Positions 52,601 through 60,742 of a stretch of 64,000 bases of DNA are shown here, piece after piece. Origin of the DNA: Lyngbya sp. CCAP 1446/10 (GTDB taxonomy: Bacteria > Cyanobacteriota > Cyanobacteriia > Cyanobacteriales > Microcoleaceae); NCBI RefSeq assembly GCF_026130175.1, contig NZ_JAIGNI010000008.1:62001-126000 (forward strand). Reading direction: 5' to 3'. The notes beneath the pieces were generated by a model. The model was not told the DNA's origin, ran no database searches, and was given only the letters and a program-made list of their open reading frames with translations. Each line of letters begins with the position of its first letter. The first letter of the stretch is position 1. A program made the translations under genes and the position numbers.

Positions 52601-54788
52601 CGATCGTAATTCCAGCAAACCCATTTTGCAAACTTCCGAGATCGCTTGCCGTCAGATTCAGATAAGTAGTAGTCCCGACATCTCCTGAACCAGCGATTAC
52701 AATATTTTGACCAGGGCTCCAAGGTTGGAGTACCAACAAGCCCGTGCCACTGACCGAATTTTTGTCGCCTGTCAAATTAATTTCATTACCAGTCAAAGTA
52801 ATATTTCCCGAACCCGCTGCGATCGAACTAACTCCCAGAACATTCCCAGCCGTCAAAGTTACATTTGCCGACGATTGAGAACCGCTAGCATCAAGTTTTT
52901 GGGCCGTGACATTCAGGCCTTCGAGCAGAATATTGCCACTGCTACCGCTGCTAGGATTCGATGCAGAAATATTGTTTGCAACCGTCGTTCCCGGACTAAT
53001 CAAACTAATATTTCCGCCGTTGCTTGACAAATTGCCCGCAGTAATTTGACTTCCCGAAATGGTGATCGCGCCACCTTGAGTGCTAATTGTATCTTGAGCA
53101 TTCATCGAAAAAACACCCGCACCATTGCGATCGGCATCTGCTCTCAATGTCACCGATCCAGTAGTTGCCGAAAAGCTCAACTGATTGTCCGCCAAATCAG
53201 CAATTTTAATATCATTCAGCGCTTCCAGAACCAGATTTGTCGTCGCCGAGATACTTTCCAAAGCTCTTCTGGAAATTGTCAGCGAAGGATCAGAATTGTC
53301 TTGCTGCTGTCCTGATGGCGTTCCGGTTGCCAAAATATTACTGTTAGCAATAACTGCCGCATCCCCCGCAGCTTCTGAGGAATCTGTAATTAAAATATTT
53401 TCCGGATCGAACAGCAAAGTCCCCAAACCATTTGTCCCGGAAGTATCGACAGTGCCATTAAAAATCAATCTTTGCTTACCGGAAATTTCCACAAATCCGC
53501 CAACACCTGTGCTGGAAGTTGCAGAAACACCAGTCGCGCTGATGTTGCCGAAAAATGCTGTCGTGTTGTTCGCCCAGACAAAAACTCTGCCACCATTACC
53601 TGTGCTAGTTGCGTTGGCTGCGATCGAGCTTTTGCCATCCACATAAGTCATCGTGGCATTCGGCACCGTTCCCTCGCCACGGTAATCTCCCCCGATCCGC
53701 ACCATGCCACCGCCCAGAGGCCCCGAAGCCTCAATCTTCGCTCCCAACAGCCCTACCTTCTCGCCCAACACGTTCACACTGCCTCCCGCACCCCCCCTGG
53801 CAGACACGTCCACAGCACCCGATACTAGAGCAGTTCTGGCACCTGCGGGTAATGTTGTGCCGCCGGTCAGTACGACTTCACCGCGATCGTTCGTAGTTAA
53901 ACCAGTAGCGTTAGCCACGCCGGAACCCGATAGTAGCTTTGGCAAACTCAGGGGAGAGAAGGGAAGAGCTTCCGAACCAGCCACTCCCGCAGCCGGAGTA
54001 ACTTCCAAACTCAGCAAAAGTCCGTTTTGACTCAACCGCACCAGATTTTCGCCCGGAACCGCCGCCACCGTAATTTGACCACCGGGCGCCGAAAGTTTCC
54101 CCGTACTAATCACCGTACCGCTGAGCAAAGTCAAATTTTGACCAGTCTCCACAGCCAAGTCACCGGCATTGACAATACTCCCCGGCTGTGAGCCAAAAGC
54201 AAAAGTATTCGGTGTGCCCAGTAGATCTGCGTAGTTGTTTGCCCCAGTACCGTTAAACCAGCCGCTATCAAAACCGATACCGCTAGCGGTGGTAGCAAAA
54301 AAAGACCCGGACACGTCGAGTCGGGCATTATTGCCAAAAATAATCCCTGCGGGGTTGATCAAGTACAAGTTAGAATTGCCACCACTAACTTGAATTAGAC
54401 CGTTAATTAAGGAAGCGTCGCCGCCGACAACGCGGCCGAGGATATTTTTAATGTTTGGGTTGGAGAGGAAATTGGCAGTTTCGCCAGAATTCAGACCAAA
54501 GCGAGTAAAACTATGGAACAGATTTGCTCCGTCTCTGGAGGGTGTGCCGCCTTTAATGTCGTAGCGAGAGGGGGCTCCTGTACCAGGTGTGATGGTGGTT
54601 CCGGTGCCGTCTGGAGCTGCAATAATCGGCCCGGCCTGGGCACTTTGAGGTTGGGGATAAATTGCCAGAATCACCCATCCGCTTCTATCTCCTTGGAGGA
54701 AAACCAGGTTGGGGAAAAAATCTAATATCAAAAATCCAGCAAGGGGAATTGCTGCCAGAATCGATCGCACAGCACGTTGAGCATTCAT
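49662..54788 (-). CDS. Two-partner-secretion (filamentous haemagglutinin N-domain) protein with C-terminal CHAT protease domain
   Basis: 1708 residues. An unusually long signal region (1-52, ending SAQA) is followed by a TPS/haemagglutination activity domain (about 55-300: GGTPSRDGANLFHSFTRFGL, NPNIKNILGRVVGG, NLYLINPAGIIFG). Then comes a long beta-helix with repeats such as GNITLTGNEIDLTG. The C-terminal 330 residues form a CHAT caspase-like domain with His1549 (IHLATHGDF) and Cys1592 (LVLSACTTAVG), ending HPYYWAAFTMIGSPW. The N-domain suggests export by a TpsB porin, not present in the window. A caspase-like protease on an exported adhesin-type stalk is the notable point. Start ATG 54786-54788. 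Confidence 0.9.
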   Translation of the reverse strand: MNAQRAVRSILAAIPLAGFLILDFFPNLVFLQGDRSGWVILAIYPQPQSAQAGPIIAAPDGTGTTITPGTGAPSRYDIKGGTPSRDGANLFHSFTRFGLNSGETANFLSNPNIKNILGRVVGGDASLINGLIQVSGGNSNLYLINPAGIIFGNNARLDVSGSFFATTASGIGFDSGWFNGTGANNYADLLGTPNTFAFGSQPGSIVNAGDLAVETGQNLTLLSGTVISTGKLSAPGGQITVAAVPGENLVRLSQNGLLLSLEVTPAAGVAGSEALPFSPLSLPKLLSGSGVANATGLTTNDRGEVVLTGGTTLPAGARTALVSGAVDVSARGGAGGSVNVLGEKVGLLGAKIEASGPLGGGMVRIGGDYRGEGTVPNATMTYVDGKSSIAANATSTGNGGRVFVWANNTTAFFGNISATGVSATSSTGVGGFVEISGKQRLIFNGTVDTSGTNGLGTLLFDPENILITDSSEAAGDAAVIANSNILATGTPSGQQQDNSDPSLTISRRALESISATTNLVLEALNDIKIADLADNQLSFSATTGSVTLRADADRNGAGVFSMNAQDTISTQGGAITISGSQITAGNLSSNGGNISLISPGTTVANNISASNPSSGSSGNILLEGLNVTAQKLDASGSQSSANVTLTAGNVLGVSSIAAGSGNITLTGNEINLTGDKNSVSGTGLLVLQPWSPGQNIVIAGSGDVGTTTYLNLTASDLGSLQNGFAGITIGLRNGTGSILIANDFTFYDPLMIQSPAGLGTITSTSSLTGADNASITLKAEGNIRTGNITTNNQEIRITSTAGNVTTAKLRTGNPPSISTSVNSAKVPRTSGGDVSVTAEGTVTVAAIDTRGDRAGNVTLTGRNGVTAEAIQAGGSETGGNITLTGNEIDLTGGNNSIGSNGNLVLQPSDPAQNVTIAGAAETEALDLTAAELNSLRNGFASVAIGRADGSGQIVITPATTASDSTPAVTFQDPTTIRSPLGMGAIMGTGAIVGIDNASIALMGGTVTVGDVTSNAGINITSSQGNVTAGVVSSRSANGTAGDINIRSAGAVESGNVNAFGAKSGGDISIVAPGRIVTGVINSSSQSGSAGSSKINGQKDVEVVSIKANGNTGGDVAIDAGGTFRAAGTGTTADRASVSISTDGQVRSGSLTLLQSSCPLGACTVATVGTGNSKSNSATSSVTSPVLSLPSPATTTTTVALKTTGNSPQIVTQTPAVSESKSGIVNVSPGGTAVPVEGGSNETATGSVLLSPFVLKDNLGTPVATENGGTVATAQKPASGGNSENVGNLRFPEISRSSAMQISPIDAVQQRDRAQGREFERYFGGNLDQKSVTPQSIRDTLSSVNRLTGVKPAIVYVWAKEQHLELVLLLPDGKNIFKTVSASRETVLQVAKEFTNAVRSPKRLNATDYKEPGQELYQWLIAPMQAELEANKIDTLVFSMDAGLRTLPLAALFDGKQFLVEKYSLGLIPSLSLTDTRYADVKGSEVLAMGASKFPEKYDQNPLPAVPLEISTIVGKIWPGASFLNEAFTLANLKNKRNQPQYKIIHLATHGDFQPGGSENSYIQFWDTKLRLNQLGELKLSNPQVELLVLSACTTAVGDEQAELGFAGLAVHAGVKSALASLWYVSDAGTLGLMTEFYQQLRTAPIKAEALRQAQLAMLRGEVRLQDGYLVRSGNNQALPLPAELAARGDKNLSHPYYWAAFTMIGSPW

Positions 54789-54995
54789 AAGATTTGCCTC
54801 GATCTAGACCTGAATTCGAGCTTTAAATGGAGATTTTAGGTAAAAAATAGTCGATCGCACCCCAATGCTGACAATTCCTAACGCTAACTCTCGATCGCAA
54901 ATTTCAAATTTTAAGTCGAATTTTGATTGTGTCACCAACATAGCAAAGACATACAGTAAGTGTCGAAACACCAGAAGTTAAAACGCCAGAAAATT

Positions 54996-55625
54996 ATGAG
55001 TGATCGAATTGTCCGTGCGATCGGTTTAACTGGGGGCATCGCCACCGGGAAAACCGCCATATCTAATTATCTGGCAGATACCTGTGGATTTCCGATTTTA
55101 GATGCCGATATTTACGCCCGCGAAGCTGTGCACCCAGGTTCGCCAATACTGGACTCTATTGTAGAACGATATGGCGCGGTTATTTTGCTCCCCGACGGCA
55201 ATTTAAATCGCCCCGAGTTGGGAAATATTATTTTTTGTAACCCATCCGAACGGCAGTGGTTGGAACAACAGATTCACCCTTATGTGCGCCGCCGGTTAGT
55301 GGAGGGAACTCAAAGCTGTATTTCTGCATCGAATCCGGTATCGCCAAACACATTGACTGTGGTTTTGGTAGTACCACTGCTGTTTGAAGCTAACATGACT
55401 GATTTGTGTACCGAAATTTGGGTGGTATACTGTTCGCCCGAAGTGCAGTTACAACGACTGATGCAGCGAGATGGCTTGAATTGCGATCGAGCCTCGGCCC
55501 GCATTAACGCCCAGATGCCGCTAGCTCAAAAATGCCAAAAAGCTGATGTTGTTTTGGACAACTCATCAACCCTCGACTCGCTATTCGCGCAAATAGATAT
55601 GCAACTCAGTCGATTTTCCATTTGA
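54996..55625 (+). CDS. coaE: Dephospho-CoA kinase
   Basis: Last step of coenzyme A synthesis. About 209 residues from ATG 54996 (MSDRIVRAIGLTGGIATGKT); an in-frame GTG at 54960 would add twelve residues. P-loop GGIATGKT, DADIYAREAVHPG and VPLLFEANM are characteristic, and RDGLNCDRASARINAQM forms the lid region. The stop codon TGA is itself part of a TTTGAGA heptamer array. Confidence 0.95.
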   Translation: MSDRIVRAIGLTGGIATGKTAISNYLADTCGFPILDADIYAREAVHPGSPILDSIVERYGAVILLPDGNLNRPELGNIIFCNPSERQWLEQQIHPYVRRRLVEGTQSCISASNPVSPNTLTVVLVVPLLFEANMTDLCTEIWVVYCSPEVQLQRLMQRDGLNCDRASARINAQMPLAQKCQKADVVLDNSSTLDSLFAQIDMQLSRFSI

Positions 55626-55650
55626 GATTTGAGATTTGAGATTTGAGATT
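55620..55650. repeat. Heptanucleotide array (TTTGAGA)
   Basis: Four units overlapping the coaE stop codon. The rest of the gap to 56037 holds an AAACCCGGTTTCT copy near 55668 and the palindrome at 55889; no other gene was seen. Confidence 0.85.
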
Positions 55651-55888
55651 AACTGGCGATATGGGTTGAAAAACCCGGTTTCTATAATCCCTGCGCGCAA
55701 TTCTTGAATGGTTGCGTCCTCATATCAATAAATTATGAAGTTAATCTGAATAGTCGTAAAAATTTATAATTTGCGGTTGTCGTTTCCTGGTTTGAAGAGC
55801 ATTTAAAGAGGATTGCAGGGGTTGAATTCTGCTTGTTGCCCGCAAACAGCAGGCAACTCGAACTTATGAGCGAACAAGCGAGTTAGAT

Positions 55889-55903
55889 GAGGGGTTTTAC
55901 CCC
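55889..55903. promoter_or_regulatory. HetR-type palindrome candidate upstream of the PatX-like gene
   Basis: GAGGGGTTTTACCCC, about 135 bases before the likely start. From memory, the HetR site upstream of Anabaena hetP has the core GAGGGGTCTAACCCCTC; 13 of 17 positions agree here. It could equally be a simple hairpin. Confidence 0.4.
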
Positions 55904-56037
55904 GTTTTGACGAAAAATCAAAAAAATTGCAGGTATTGTCAATTACTAATTGATGATTTCGCGCCAATTCAATTTTTTCCCCTGATAGCAGAGTAGAGGC
56001 TGTGTATCAAGAAGTGGAAAATACGACACGGAACTCT

Positions 56038-56241
56038 ATGATGCGCCTCTACTCTTCTATCCTGATGTCAAGCCTGTTACTGAGCGGCACCGCAGTTAAG
56101 GCTCAAAGCATGGAAACTCGATCGACCTTTTTCTCTCAAAACAACTCTGCTCCCGAAACGATCGCCACTTTCACCGACACTCAGATCTTTTACGAAGATA
56201 AGGATAAGGATACCTTGCCCGAACGAGGCAGCGGGAGATAA
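56038..56241 (+). CDS. patX: PatX-like peptide precursor ending in ERGSGR
   Basis: 67 residues from ATG 56038 (MMRLYSSILMSSLLLSG); an in-frame GTG at 56002 would add twelve. A signal-peptide-like hydrophobic N-terminus ends near VKAQS. A hydrophilic acidic middle (FYEDKDKDTLP) follows and the protein ends exactly with ERGSGR. RGSGR is the HetR-binding pentapeptide of PatS, HetN and PatX; PatX has just this layout of hydrophobic N-terminus plus RGSGR and accompanies HetR in filamentous cyanobacteria, including those without heterocysts. A strong hairpin terminator follows. Processing, export and HetR binding are inferred; hetR is not in the window. Confidence 0.82.
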   Translation: MMRLYSSILMSSLLLSGTAVKAQSMETRSTFFSQNNSAPETIATFTDTQIFYEDKDKDTLPERGSGR

Positions 56242-56266
56242 ATCCGAAAAAATGGATAATTTTGCC

Positions 56267-56318
56267 AAAAAGAAGCAAATATACTGAATTATTACTTTTA
56301 GTATGTTTGCTTCTTTTT
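56267..56318 (+). terminator. Rho-independent terminator after patX
   Basis: AAAAAGAAGCAAATATAC pairs with GTATGTTTGCTTCTTTTTT across a short loop and ends in a T run. Confidence 0.75.
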
Positions 56319-56332
56319 TATTGTCGGGACAA

Positions 56333-56446
56333 TTTCAATACGGTTCACTTAACGCTTTTTTGTCATTGCGATCGCAGAGAGAGCAAACAAGAGTGCCTAT
56401 TTTTCACATCGTTTTTCCAACGGACTGTCTTAATTGAACCGTATTG
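56333..56446. mobile_element. MITE-like element, about 114 bp
   Basis: Inverted repeats CAATACGGTTCACTTAA (56336-56352) and TTAATTGAACCGTATTG (56430-56446) match at 16 of 17 positions. GGGACAA occurs at 56326-56332 and 56447-56453 as a 7-bp direct flank. No coding capacity. Confidence 0.7.
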
Positions 56447-56527
56447 GGGACAACTCGGTAAAAAAATCAAAGTAAAGCGCGAGTAGGAATCTTCGGCTTT
56501 ACCTGAATTTTTTAAACTTTTTAAGCT

Positions 56528-57931
56528 TCAATCTTCCGCAGCTTCGCCGCCAACAACCACATCGCGAATCCGCAAACTGGGCCCACCGCAGCCCACGGGT
56601 AAACCGCTTTGTCCTCCTTTACCGCAGCCGCCGGATTCATCCCAGTAGAAATCGTCGCCGATCGCCTCAATATCCGCTAAAGTGCTAAAAACATTACCCG
56701 AAAGAGTCACATCCCGCACAGGATTGTCCAGTTTGCCATCGCGAATCATCCAAGCTTCGCCAGCACTGAAAGTAAACATTTCGCCGTTAGTCATGCCGCC
56801 TTGCCAATTGCGCGCATAAACACCCTCTTTGATCCCAGAAAATAAATCAGCAACAGGTGTATCGCCCCTTTCGATCCAAGTATTCGTCATGCGGACGATC
56901 GGCGGATAGTGATAATTTAAACAGCGAGCATTACCCGTAGGCGTTTCTCCCAACTTACCCGCAGTTTCCCGCGAGTGCAGCCGCCCGACTAAAGCGCCGT
57001 CTTTAATTAACTGAGTCGTAGTCGCCGGAGTCCCTTCATCGTCATAGAAATAGCTGCCTCGGTGTCCCTGTGGCGCTGCACCGTCGAAAATTTGCAAGTT
57101 TTTGGGCCCAAACTGGCGGCCCAGGGTCATAATTTCCAAGATGTCGGGATTTTCGTAGGCCATGTCGGCTTCGGAGAGGTGTCCGAAGGCTTCGTGGACG
57201 AATAATCCGCTGAGAATTGGGTCGATGACGACGGTGTAGGTGTTGCCTTGGACGGAGGGCAAGGCTAGGGAATCTACGGCGCGCTGAGCGGCGCTGCGAA
57301 CTTGGGTGTCAAGTTCGGTTAAATCTTCGTAAGCTTTGCGGGAACCGGTGGTTTCGCGGCCGGTTTGTACGGTTTCCCCGCTGCGGGCGGTAGCTGCAAA
57401 GCGCATTTCCATGTCTACCCAACCTTGTTCGAGCATGGTACCTTCGGAGGTGGCCAGGATCATGCGCTGGGTGCTGTCGCCGTAGCGCACGGAGATGGTG
57501 GCAATACGGGGGTCTATGCTACGCAAAATGGCTGCGTAGCGATCGCACAATTGCTTTTTCTCAATTAGCGGCACTAAACGCGGATCTGTTCCTGTCAACG
57601 GTAGGAAGCAAATGTCTTGTACTGGCTTAACTGGCGCGAGAATCGTTTCTTCTTCGCCGATCAGTTTGGCTGCGGCGATGGCTTCTTCGATTCTTTCGGC
57701 GAGGGTGGAAAGTCGGTTAAAACTGGCAAAGCCCCAGCCACCTTTGTGACAGGCTCGGACTTGGCCTCCAATTGAGACTCCTTCGCTGAGGGTTTCAATT
57801 TTTTCGCCCCGCAGCAGGATGTCTGTGCCTTCGGCTTCTTCGAGTCGAATTGCTAGATAATCTACTTGGTTGCGGTAGCGTGCCATTAAGTCTGACAGCA
57901 GATTTTTTGAGTCGGCGATCGAGGTGGGCAT
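56528..57931 (-). CDS. tldD: Metalloprotease TldD
   Basis: 467 residues. The zinc-binding HExxxH appears as HEAFGH (246-251) within VIDPILSGLFVHEAFGHLSE, followed by GSYFYDDEGTPATTTQLIKDG and the C-terminal GGCGKGGQSGLPVGCGGP. TldD works with TldE/PmbA in trimming peptides; a pmbA partner is not adjacent. Start ATG 57929-57931; the Met is followed by PTSIADSKNLL. Confidence 0.95.
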   Translation of the reverse strand: MPTSIADSKNLLSDLMARYRNQVDYLAIRLEEAEGTDILLRGEKIETLSEGVSIGGQVRACHKGGWGFASFNRLSTLAERIEEAIAAAKLIGEEETILAPVKPVQDICFLPLTGTDPRLVPLIEKKQLCDRYAAILRSIDPRIATISVRYGDSTQRMILATSEGTMLEQGWVDMEMRFAATARSGETVQTGRETTGSRKAYEDLTELDTQVRSAAQRAVDSLALPSVQGNTYTVVIDPILSGLFVHEAFGHLSEADMAYENPDILEIMTLGRQFGPKNLQIFDGAAPQGHRGSYFYDDEGTPATTTQLIKDGALVGRLHSRETAGKLGETPTGNARCLNYHYPPIVRMTNTWIERGDTPVADLFSGIKEGVYARNWQGGMTNGEMFTFSAGEAWMIRDGKLDNPVRDVTLSGNVFSTLADIEAIGDDFYWDESGGCGKGGQSGLPVGCGGPSLRIRDVVVGGEAAED

Positions 57932-58210
57932 GAATTTGCACTATTTAACTGCATCCATTTTGCACTTTTGTTAGGGCGATCGGGCTTGTTGGTGCAAAAT
58001 ATCCACTCCTTGCGCGGAGATTGCGACTTATTGGTACGGTTCTGCCAATATCGTTAGTTGACAAATATAGATATCCTGTGGGTTAGGGGCAAGACGCAAG
58101 AAATTAGGCTGGTTGTTTCCGTCCTACTGGTGCTTAAATTCTCGCTCCTAAACATTCCTATAAATAAATACTTCATTCTTCACGTCTGTGAAGGTGGGCT
58201 TATAACTACT

Positions 58211-59776
58211 GTGAATACTTACTTTCTACCAACAATCAGCGAAATTTTAGCCTCCGAAGGCTCTGAAAATGACCTCACTCCCGATCCGAGGTCGATCGCC
58301 CAAATCGGTCGCCCGAAGTGTCCTGGGAGTCGTGCGGCTGCTAGACAGAAGGCTGAACGGGAATGGTATGGGGCGATCGCAACTTTGAATCAAATGCTCG
58401 ATCGGCAAAAACACTGTCTCTCCCCAAATCCCACTTCTTGTCAGGGATTGGTTTTGTCCGGGCCGTCTTCGGTTTTGACAGAGCCCGCTGTCGCTTCCGG
58501 TTTTGCTAATTGGATTTTTACCAGTATTCCCGACAACGATGCAGGTTTGTGGTCTTTTCGTGCTAGACAAACTTTAGCTTTGCTACCGGCGGCCCAGCAG
58601 CAAATATCTGTACCGGAGGCTGCCCCGGCTTTAGCTTTGGCGATCGGCGATCCTTTGGCAAACGAGCAGTTTTGTTTGGTTTTAACTGCTACTTTTAGTC
58701 TGGTGATGGTTTTGGGTGAAAATTCGGCTGGAATGCCGGCTTTTCTATTTTCTTTCGACCCGCAAATCGCCGCCAAAGCTTGGGAAGTTTTGCGGAGCAG
58801 GGTGACTGAAAGCGATTGTTTGCTTGCCAATTCTGACGGCGGGATCAATTTGCCAGTCAGCCAATTAACTCATAATTCTACGAAATTAGACGCGCTGTTC
58901 CAGCAGTTTTTGCCTGTAGATCCAAACTATCAAACAGTCGCGCAGTTCACCCGCTTGCTGCTGCATAATTTGCCCATTGGGAAAGACGAAGTGTCGAGGG
59001 GAAAACACGAAAGAGTTGATGATAGCTTGAAAGGGCAGCAAAATATCAATTGTAAGTCTCATCTGCCTCATGCTACCAAAGAAGTGGAATTGCTACAGGC
59101 GATCGCCCACGAAGTCCGCACTCCTTTGGCCACCATCCGCACCCTGACTCGGCTGCTGCTGAAACGCCCCAAACTCGAACCGGTGGTGGTGAAGCGTTTG
59201 GAAATGATTGATGCTGAGTGTACCGCTCAGATCGATCGCTTCGGTTTAATTTTCCGCGCCGTAGAAATGGAAATGTCCCAAGCAAAAAATTCTGCGATGC
59301 AGCTAACAGCAATGTCCCTCGGTGAAGTGCTCCAAAATAGCATTCCGCGCTGGCAAAAGCAGGCGAGTCAGCGCCATCACACTTTAGATGTGATTATACC
59401 GAAAAAATTGCCAGCGGTAGTCAGCGATCCGACGATGTTGGATCAGGTTTTAAGTAATTTAATTGAGAATTTTACTCGCACTTTGCGATCGGGGAGTCGC
59501 ATTCAGGTGGAGGTGACTTTAGCAGGGAGTCAGTTAAAGTTGCAGTTGGAATCGGAACACTTATCTGAAGGTAAAGGCGTATCGACTTTTGCAGAATCGG
59601 CGAATGCTCCTTTGCGATCGATCGGACCTTTGTTGATGGTGCAGCCGGAGACGGGAAGTTTGAGTTTAAATTTGAGCGTGACTAAGAATTTATTTCGGGC
59701 TGCTGGCGGCAAGTTGGTAATTCGTCAGCGCCCAGAAAAGGGTGAGGTGATGACGGTATTTTTGCCACTGCAATAG
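58211..59776 (+). CDS. Histidine-kinase-like protein with decayed ATP-binding domain
   Basis: About 521 residues from GTG 58211 (VNTYFLPTISEIL). An in-frame TTG at 58058 would add 51 residues that look untranslated. The N-terminal 300 residues include a sensory region (LAIGDPLANEQFCLVLTATF). The H-box ELLQAIAHEVRTPLATIRT and the N-box-like DQVLSNLIEN are present. The G1 motif (usually DxGxG) and G2 (GxGLGL) are not: the matching stretches read ESEHLSEGKG and TGSLSLNLSV. It may dimerise or accept phosphate without ATP use, or belong to a divergent cyanobacterial kinase family; sequence alone cannot decide. Confidence 0.8.
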   Translation: MNTYFLPTISEILASEGSENDLTPDPRSIAQIGRPKCPGSRAAARQKAEREWYGAIATLNQMLDRQKHCLSPNPTSCQGLVLSGPSSVLTEPAVASGFANWIFTSIPDNDAGLWSFRARQTLALLPAAQQQISVPEAAPALALAIGDPLANEQFCLVLTATFSLVMVLGENSAGMPAFLFSFDPQIAAKAWEVLRSRVTESDCLLANSDGGINLPVSQLTHNSTKLDALFQQFLPVDPNYQTVAQFTRLLLHNLPIGKDEVSRGKHERVDDSLKGQQNINCKSHLPHATKEVELLQAIAHEVRTPLATIRTLTRLLLKRPKLEPVVVKRLEMIDAECTAQIDRFGLIFRAVEMEMSQAKNSAMQLTAMSLGEVLQNSIPRWQKQASQRHHTLDVIIPKKLPAVVSDPTMLDQVLSNLIENFTRTLRSGSRIQVEVTLAGSQLKLQLESEHLSEGKGVSTFAESANAPLRSIGPLLMVQPETGSLSLNLSVTKNLFRAAGGKLVIRQRPEKGEVMTVFLPLQ

Positions 59777-59784
59777 TCGATAGC

Positions 59785-59870
59785 AGAAGGAAGAAGGAAG
59801 AAGGAAGAAGGAAGAAGGAAGAAGGAAGAAGGAAGAAGGAAGAAGGAAGAAGGAAGAAGGAAGAAGGAAA
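59785..59870. repeat. Heptanucleotide array (GAAGGAA), about 12 perfect units
   Basis: The longest and purest array in the window, nine bases after the preceding stop. Confidence 0.95.
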
Positions 59871-59984
59871 AAGTGAGCATCCTGATGAGTGTAAAAAGCG
59901 TGTTTTAGGAGTGCGAACTCCTAAAATTATGATTCGGATGGCAACGGAAACGATATCGATCGACTGAACGCGATGTGATACTTT

Positions 59985-60317
59985 TTACACCGGAATCTCG
60001 ATCGCAAATTCTGTCCCTTCTCCCAATGCAGAAATACAACTCAGTTTTCCGCCGTGTTTTTCTTCTACAATCTGACGGGCGATTGCCAATCCCAATCCCG
60101 TTCCTTTTCCAACCTCTTTTGTAGTAAACAGGTAGTCGAATATCCGCAATTTTACTGAATCGGACATACCCAGGCCGTTATCTCTGATGCGAATTACTAC
60201 GGTTGAAAGGTCGATCGACATTTCAGTACAAATCATAATGCGCCCAGGTTCGGCCTGTAATTCCGCAAAAGTTCGTCCAACGCTCGCTGCGTCCAAAGCA
60301 TCGATCGCGTTAGCGAG
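59985..60317 (-). pseudogene. C-terminal remnant of a histidine kinase (HATPase domain)
   Basis: The minus-strand frame begins right after a TAA at 60318-60320 with LANAIDALDAAS, the N-box, and continues through IRDNGLGMSD (G1) and GKGTGLGLAIARQIVEEKHGG (G2) to EFAIEIPV. The sensor and H-box parts are missing. A Met at 60296 could start a 103-residue product, but it lacks the N-box and looks like debris of a kinase related to the LOV kinase at 14489. Confidence 0.78.
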
Positions 60318-60478
60318 TTACAACCCACTTTCCGCCTTAACATAAAATCGCGAATTTTTGGCTAAAAAATGGCTATCTTCCATTCTATACAAGCGTTATA
60401 GCCCCTGTATGAAAATATTAATTTTTCTTGATAATTATTTTTCTACGATCGATTTTTTGGGATTATTAAGAAGTATTC

Positions 60479-60742
60479 TCAAATTAAATCTCTAGAATGA
60501 CGTTTTTTTATCAAAATATTTTTAACTGTGTTAAGAAGTGCGGAATGTGGGCTCAAAAATTCTCGCATTTCATTAGCTTGTTCTTCTGTCAATGCCGGGT
60601 AATAAAGTAACTCAACCCAAGTAATCGGACAGTAGAAAGCCTCTGCATCTCCAGCTTTAATTTCATCAAATATAGACTGAACTTCCGGCTCATCATTGAA
60701 GTAATAAATCAGGATGTTGGTATCGAGAAGATATTTAGGCGT
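60479..60742 (-). pseudogene. PIN-domain (VapC-like) toxin remnant
   Basis: The frame reads KYLLDTNILIYYFNDEPEV then FYCPITWVELLYYPALTEEQ and ends RHSRDLI. DTNILIYY and the following Glu are PIN-domain marks. There is no ATG/GTG/TTG start (TAA-GCA-ACG precede), and the C-terminal half with the later acidic residues is missing. The 5' end coincides with the terminus of the MITE at 60738. Too decayed to be functional. Confidence 0.78.
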
